Assembly: GCA_964368075.1 (NCBI GenBank)
Contig: CAYJAD010000003.1
Location: 27,004 to 91,003 of the forward strand
Direction of reading: 5' to 3'
Origin: CAYJAD01 sp964368075
Lineage (GTDB): Bacteria > Desulfobacterota > Desulfovibrionia > Desulfovibrionales > Desulfovibrionaceae
Length of the DNA stretch: 64,000 bases
Under the pieces are notes generated by a model. The model searched no databases. It was not told the DNA's origin and worked only from the letters and a program-made list of their open reading frames with translations. This document shows, piece by piece, positions 59,968-64,000 of this stretch (positions within the stretch are counted from its first letter, which is position 1; each line of letters opens with the position of its first letter). Position numbers and translations under genes: made by a program.

Positions 59968-61861
59968 ATTTCCTTCCAAAAAAGAAAGCAAGCTACAAAG
60001 CTGGTTAAAAATTCCTGTGGAGCCTGATGAATATCAACCTCCAAAGCTAGGGATTTTTCTTTTACAAAGCCTTGTGGGTTTGCTTTTTTTGGTTTTTGTA
60101 GTGCGTTTTTGGTATTTACAAGTGCATAAGGGAGAAGCTTATGCCAATCAAGCCCAGCTCAATCGTATGCGTGAAGAGCGTATATTGGCTCCACGCGGTA
60201 TTATTTTAGATAGTAAGGGCAATGTGTTGGCTGACAATGTATTGGCTTACGGCATTAGCATTGTACGCGAAGATTGTATTGATGTGCAAGCCACCTTGGC
60301 TCAAGTCAGTGAATGGACAGGGGCAAATCATAAAGAACTTGTGGCTAAATATCGTAAAGATGCGCGTAAAGTGCAGTCCTTTGAACCCATGCTGCTTGTT
60401 TCTGATTTAGATATAAACTTAGTGGCAAAAATTGAGGCTCAGCTTATTCATTGGCCAGGTCTTGAAATTGTTTCTCATGGTAAGCGCACCTACCCTGAGC
60501 GCGATATTTATGCGCATATTCTAGGCTATGTGGCCGAAGCTAATGAAAAAGAAATGGAAAAAAATCCTCATTTAAATATGGGGGATTTAGTGGGCAAACA
60601 AGGGCTTGAATTAGTCTTGGAAGATAAATTGCGCGGCACGAAAGGGCTTTATCAACGAGAAGTGGATGTAGTGGGGCGTTCCTTGAGTAAAAATCTTATT
60701 CAAGAACCGCGCGGCGGGCATATAATGCGTTTAACCATTGATACAGAAATGCAAAAAGCGGCGTGGAATGCCTTAGATGGCAAAACAGGCAGTATTGTAG
60801 TTATGGATCCCGATACAGGTAAGTTAATCGCTTTAGTTACAGCGCCTGCCTACGACAATAATCTTTTTACCGAAGGTATTTCGCATAAAGATTGGGAAAC
60901 TCTGCGCAAAAACCCTTACCATCCTTTGCAAAATCGCGTTATCCAAAGCATGTATCCGCCTGCTTCTGTATGGAAACTTATGATGACAGGATTATTTTTA
61001 CAAGAAGGTATCAAACCTTCGGAAACAGTCACATGCGCCGGTGGGGTGAAACTGGGCAATCGCTTATTTCGCTGCTGGCACTCTGGCCACGGTGCTATGA
61101 ATATGATTTCTGCTTTGACCAATTCTTGCGATGTGTATTATTATATCATGTCTCAAAGGGTAGGTATTGATAAAATTCATGCCTATGCCAAAGCCAGCGG
61201 TTTTGGTGAGCTTACAGGCATTACTTTACCCCACGAAAAAGCTGGCCTTATGCCTTCCAGAGATTGGAAGCAAAAACGCTTCGGCAAGCCTTGGGTGCGC
61301 GGGGAAACTCTTAATATATCGATTGGTCAAGGGTATACCTTGGTGACACCTTTGCAGGTGGCAAACTATGTGTCGGCCTTACTTAATGGCGGAAAATTAT
61401 TACAGCCGCAAGTGGTGGATGAAGGGGAGCCTATAGTACGCAAGCTTATTCCCGTCACTGCTAAACAACGCGACTTTATTATAGACGCCATGCGTAGAAC
61501 CGCCACAGGCGGTACTGCTAGAGTTATAAATCGTAGTGATGCCATCATGGGCGGAAAAACAGGCACGGCACAAGTGGTAAAATTACGAACCATTGGCGGG
61601 CGCCGTGTAAAAAACCGCGAACTGGACTATTTTCAGCGTGACCATGCGTGGATTGCCACCTTTGGCATTAAAGATGATAAGCGCTATGTGGTCGTGGTTA
61701 TGCTAGAACACGGCGGTGGCGGTTCTTCTGATGCCGGCCCTGTTGCTAAGAAGGTATATACGGCATTATTTGGGGCGGAGCAAAAATATGTACCCAAGAA
61801 AAAGCCTCAGGAATATCCCAATGAAAATTTGCAAGGGCAAAACGGCAATGCTGCCTTTTAG
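59951..61861 (+). CDS. mrdA: Penicillin-binding protein 2, elongation transpeptidase
   Basis: Class B PBP that cross-links side-wall peptidoglycan with RodA. The start is taken at 59951 (or the ATG two codons later), after GGTGGA; the frame extends further into mreD but is unlike PBP2 there. A single helix (about 33-52) precedes the dimerisation domain (NRMREERILAPRGIILDSKG, GHILGYV-type HILGYVAEANEKEM). The transpeptidase domain has SVWK with the active Ser, SCD, and KTG in GGKTGTAQV. Length 637 fits the family. Confidence 0.94.
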   Translation: MSMQYKFPSKKESKLQSWLKIPVEPDEYQPPKLGIFLLQSLVGLLFLVFVVRFWYLQVHKGEAYANQAQLNRMREERILAPRGIILDSKGNVLADNVLAYGISIVREDCIDVQATLAQVSEWTGANHKELVAKYRKDARKVQSFEPMLLVSDLDINLVAKIEAQLIHWPGLEIVSHGKRTYPERDIYAHILGYVAEANEKEMEKNPHLNMGDLVGKQGLELVLEDKLRGTKGLYQREVDVVGRSLSKNLIQEPRGGHIMRLTIDTEMQKAAWNALDGKTGSIVVMDPDTGKLIALVTAPAYDNNLFTEGISHKDWETLRKNPYHPLQNRVIQSMYPPASVWKLMMTGLFLQEGIKPSETVTCAGGVKLGNRLFRCWHSGHGAMNMISALTNSCDVYYYIMSQRVGIDKIHAYAKASGFGELTGITLPHEKAGLMPSRDWKQKRFGKPWVRGETLNISIGQGYTLVTPLQVANYVSALLNGGKLLQPQVVDEGEPIVRKLIPVTAKQRDFIIDAMRRTATGGTARVINRSDAIMGGKTGTAQVVKLRTIGGRRVKNRELDYFQRDHAWIATFGIKDDKRYVVVVMLEHGGGGSSDAGPVAKKVYTALFGAEQKYVPKKKPQEYPNENLQGQNGNAAF

Positions 61862-61869
61862 GAGAAAAT

Positions 61870-62985
61870 ATGTTTGCCTTTGATCGTCGCCATTTTGCCT
61901 ATATCAACTGGGAACTTATAGCTTGTTTTACAGCTTTGTTTATTGTAGGTGTGGGGAATTTATATTCCGCCTCGGGCATGCGCCTAGAGGAAGGCATTGC
62001 TGTGTCTTCATTTTATCAGCGGCAAATCATTTGGGGCTCCATGGGCTTCTTGGTTATGGTGTGCACCATGGCCTTTGATTATAGACAGTTGCGTAACTTG
62101 GCGTGGCCATTGTTTATTTTTGTGCTTATTTTGTTAGTCCTTGTGCATGTTATGGGGGTAACTGTTTATGGCGCCAAACGCTGGCTATCTCTAGGTTTTA
62201 TGAATTTACAGCCCAGCGAATTAGCCAAATTGGCAGTGCTTATTATGGGGGCTCACGTGCTCTCTCGCTCTGCAGATAGATTAGGGTGGATGAAATTTTT
62301 TCAAGCCTTACTTGTAGCCATGGCTCCCTGTGCCCTTATTATCACACAGCCGGACCTAGGCACCAGTATCAATGTGCTTCTTGTTCTTGGTGGTATGATC
62401 TTATTTCATGGGGTTAAGGGCGGAGTATTTAAGGTTTGTTTAAGTATAACCCCCTTTATAATAGCCTTTATGTGGTTTGTTGGCATGGAGGATTATCAAA
62501 GACAAAGGGTGCTTACTTTTTTAAACCCCGGTGATGACCCTCGCGGCGCTGGTTATCACATTATGCAATCGCAAATAGCCATAGGTTCCGGTCAATTATG
62601 GGGAAAAGGCTTTTTTGAAGGCACGCAAAGTCAATTGCGCTTTGTGCCGGAGCGTCACTCTGACTTTGTTATTGCTGTTTTTGGCGAAGAATGGGGTTTT
62701 GTGGGCTGTGTGGCTTTAATTTCTCTGTATTGTTTATTTTTATTATCCATATATTCCACAGTGGTAAAAGCTAAAGATAGATTTGGCTCCATGCTCTGTG
62801 TAGGCGTGTTTTTTTATTTTTTCTGGCAAATTGTTATTAATATTGGCATGGTTATTGGGCTTATGCCTGTGGTGGGCATTCCTTTACCCTTTATGTCCTA
62901 TGGGGGCTCTTCTATGCTTGTCAATTGCCTACTTCTTGGCATAGTGTTAAACGTGTCCATGCGACGCTTTATGTTTAAAAGCTAG
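61870..62985 (+). CDS. rodA: RodA, elongasome peptidoglycan polymerase (SEDS)
   Basis: SEDS glycosyltransferase of side-wall growth, 371 residues with ten helices. Motifs: GAKRWLSLGFMNLQPSELAKLAVL, ITQPDLGTSINVLL, DDPRGAGYHIMQSQIAIGSGQLWGKGFFEGTQSQL, LRFVPERHSDFVIAVFGEEWGFVG and PVVGIPLPFMSYGGSSML. The PVVGIPLPFMSYGG form and location after PBP2 separate it from FtsW at 2377. AGGAG precedes the ATG, eight bases after mrdA. Confidence 0.96.
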   Translation: MFAFDRRHFAYINWELIACFTALFIVGVGNLYSASGMRLEEGIAVSSFYQRQIIWGSMGFLVMVCTMAFDYRQLRNLAWPLFIFVLILLVLVHVMGVTVYGAKRWLSLGFMNLQPSELAKLAVLIMGAHVLSRSADRLGWMKFFQALLVAMAPCALIITQPDLGTSINVLLVLGGMILFHGVKGGVFKVCLSITPFIIAFMWFVGMEDYQRQRVLTFLNPGDDPRGAGYHIMQSQIAIGSGQLWGKGFFEGTQSQLRFVPERHSDFVIAVFGEEWGFVGCVALISLYCLFLLSIYSTVVKAKDRFGSMLCVGVFFYFFWQIVINIGMVIGLMPVVGIPLPFMSYGGSSMLVNCLLLGIVLNVSMRRFMFKS

Positions 62986-63108
62986 GGCAACACATACAAG
63001 TATTTTTGAACATGCATAGGGCTCGATTATAATTAAGTTGTAGGAAACACTTTCTGTTTAACAAGACAGTGAAAAAGTTTTTCATGTATAAAACAAAGGA
63101 CGGTCACC

Positions 63109-63456
63109 GTGAGTAAAGATGAAATTAATGCCTTTTTGGGCACAGGCACTGTCTATGAAGGCAAGCTTTCTTTTAAAGGTTCTGTACGTATAGACGGAAC
63201 TTTCACCGGAGAAATTAACAGTGAAGGTACACTTATTATCGGTAAAGATGCACTGGTAACAGGCCAAGTGCGCGTAGGTGAACTTATGCTCACAGGACGC
63301 CTCGTGGGCGACGTGCACGCAGGACGCGCCGTCATGATTTATCGCGGCGGTAATGCCGAAGGTACAGTGAATACTCCCACTCTTGTTATGGAAGAGGGCG
63401 GGCGCATTCAAGGGCAGGTTAATATGCAGGGTGGAGCCGCTGAAGGCAAAAAGTAA
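63109..63456 (+). CDS. Bactofilin (DUF583 family)
   Basis: Small cytoskeletal protein of 115 residues. The core is a right-handed beta-helix of short Gly/Val/Ile repeats: FKGSVRIDGTFTGEI, GTLIIGKDALVTGQV, LTGRLVGDVHAG and GRIQGQVNMQGG. It starts at GTG with AAGGA eight bases upstream. The gene follows the mre/rod operon by 123 bases, so a role in shape or in placing wall enzymes is likely. No membrane span is visible. Confidence 0.93.
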   Translation: MSKDEINAFLGTGTVYEGKLSFKGSVRIDGTFTGEINSEGTLIIGKDALVTGQVRVGELMLTGRLVGDVHAGRAVMIYRGGNAEGTVNTPTLVMEEGGRIQGQVNMQGGAAEGKK

Positions 63457-63462
63457 TATGTG

Positions 63463-63793
63463 TTGAAAACGCACTCTCTGCTACGTCAGAAGAAAAAACG
63501 CAGACTGCTTATGTATTGGTTATACACGGCGCATCCTGCGTTTTTTTTCTTTCTTGCATAGAGCCCATTTTGAACGCATATGGTTTGTGGTTGAAAACGC
63601 ACTCTCTGCTACGTCAGAAGAAAAAACGCAGACTGCTTATGTATTGGTTATACACGGCGCATCCTGCGTTTTTTTTCTTTCTTGCATAGAGCCCATTTTG
63701 AACGCATATGGTTTGTGGTTGAAAACGCACTCTCTGCTACGTCAGAAGAAAAACGCAGACTGCTTGTGTATTGGGTATACAGAGGGTAGTCTG
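63463..63793. repeat. Tandem 128-bp repeat, two identical and one partial unit
   Basis: Units at 63463-63590 and 63591-63718 read the same at every base I compared. A third begins at 63719 and drifts after about 75 bases. Each holds a hairpin ACGCAG...CTGCGT (third copy ACGCAGACT...AGTCTGTGT) followed by a T-run. The array starts six bases after the bactofilin stop. An apparent 120-codon frame from 63554 is made of repeat sequence plus AT-rich flank and is not a convincing gene. 63800-64000 is AT-rich with no gene that I can see. Confidence 0.9.
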
Positions 63794-63801
63794 TGTTTTT
63801 T
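63754..63801 (+). terminator. Terminator in the third repeat unit
   Basis: ACGCAGACT and AGTCTGTGT pair over nine bases (one G-U), with further inner pairing, and are followed by eight T. It is the best-paired of the three hairpins and is probably the ancestral terminator of the bactofilin transcript. Confidence 0.65.
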
Positions 63802-63936
63802 TTATGATCTTTTTGAGGAAGAGAGCAAAAAAAATAATGTCAATTTTTCATGTGATTTTGTTCACATAAACGGACAGATAGTGACAAAAAAATGTACGTG
63901 TACCAAAAAAACATGAACAATATATCATGATTCCCT

Positions 63937-63965
63937 TTGACATGAACTGTATTTTCCGCTAAAAA
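63937..63965 (+). promoter_or_regulatory. Candidate promoter at the window end
   Basis: TTGACA (63937-63942), 17 bases and TAAAAA (63960-63965). It would drive a gene beyond the window edge. The -10 is only fair and the region is AT-rich. Confidence 0.35.
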
Positions 63966-64000
63966 AAATAGTGCGATTTTAGTATTATTCACATTCATTC

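Noticed and set aside
63463..63793. Tandem repeats as a CRISPR array
   Set aside because: The units are 128 bp and abut directly with no unique spacers, and no cas gene is present.
63554..63916. 120-codon open frame across the tandem repeats
   Set aside because: It is made mostly of the 128-bp repeat read in shifting frames plus AT-rich flank. It has no ribosome site and covers hairpins with T-runs.

Overview
The window is a gene-dense, mid-to-low GC stretch (roughly 45% G+C by eye) from a Gram-negative, anaerobic-type bacterium. The closest fit is a low-GC Desulfovibrionaceae (Desulfobacterota) member, perhaps host-associated. This is inferred from gene content and order: an rpmE-yqhQ-prfA run, the futalosine menaquinone route (mqnE, mqnC, mqnA, mqnD), a type III glutamine synthetase, a bactofilin beside mreBCD-pbp2-rodA, heptose epimerase hldD for LPS, and many radical-SAM enzymes. 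The species cannot be named from this sequence alone.

Layout. 1-10.6 kb (+): a division and cell-wall (dcw) cluster, mraY (cut by the window edge), murD, ftsW, murG, murC, murB, ftsQ, ftsA, ftsZ, closed by a strong terminator. 10.9-13.7 kb (-): a QseBC-like two-component system with a YgiW-like OB-fold protein upstream, preceded by a PmrA/QseB-type direct repeat. 13.9-19.4 kb: a membrane-bound spermidine-synthase-like protein, prfA-yqhQ-rpmE (-) and tlyA. 19.5-25.6 kb (+): a complete RND efflux operon (outer-membrane factor, adaptor, pump). 25.6-28.1 kb (-): ygiQ with overlapping slyX, and an EF-hand protein. 28.5-34.1 kb (+): an HD protein with a degenerate nucleotidyltransferase head, rlmN, a DsrE-like protein, an unknown secreted protein, tRNA-Met, ruvAB. 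34.2-37.4 kb (+): trpB without trpA, behind a leader peptide and attenuator-like terminator, then ilvA. 37.5-46.2 kb (-): glnN (GSIII), a Crp/Fnr regulator with a CRP-like site in front, and a NikABC-like ABC importer whose two ATPases are fused. 46.4-49.3 kb (+): a two-sensor c-di-GMP phosphodiesterase. 49.4-54.6 kb: hldD, mqnA, mqnC, mqnE (-) and divergent mqnD (+). 54.6-57.1 kb: a MATE exporter and a YhcC-type radical SAM protein. 57.2-63.5 kb (+): mreB, mreC, mreD, mrdA, rodA and a bactofilin. 63.46-63.8 kb: three tandem 128-bp units, each holding a terminator-like hairpin.

Most genes are housekeeping: peptidoglycan synthesis and septation at one end, rod elongation at the other, translation, recombination and quinone synthesis between. 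There is no insertion sequence, integrase, phage gene or CRISPR array. The less ordinary signals are non-coding: the trpB attenuator, the tandem terminator array, a dispersed family of GGGGAAACTTTT hairpins, a long inverted repeat between rpmE and yqhQ, two probable leaderless transcripts and two candidate operators. I found no convincing new multi-gene system; the trpB leader, the terminator array and the dual-sensor EAL protein are the best leads.
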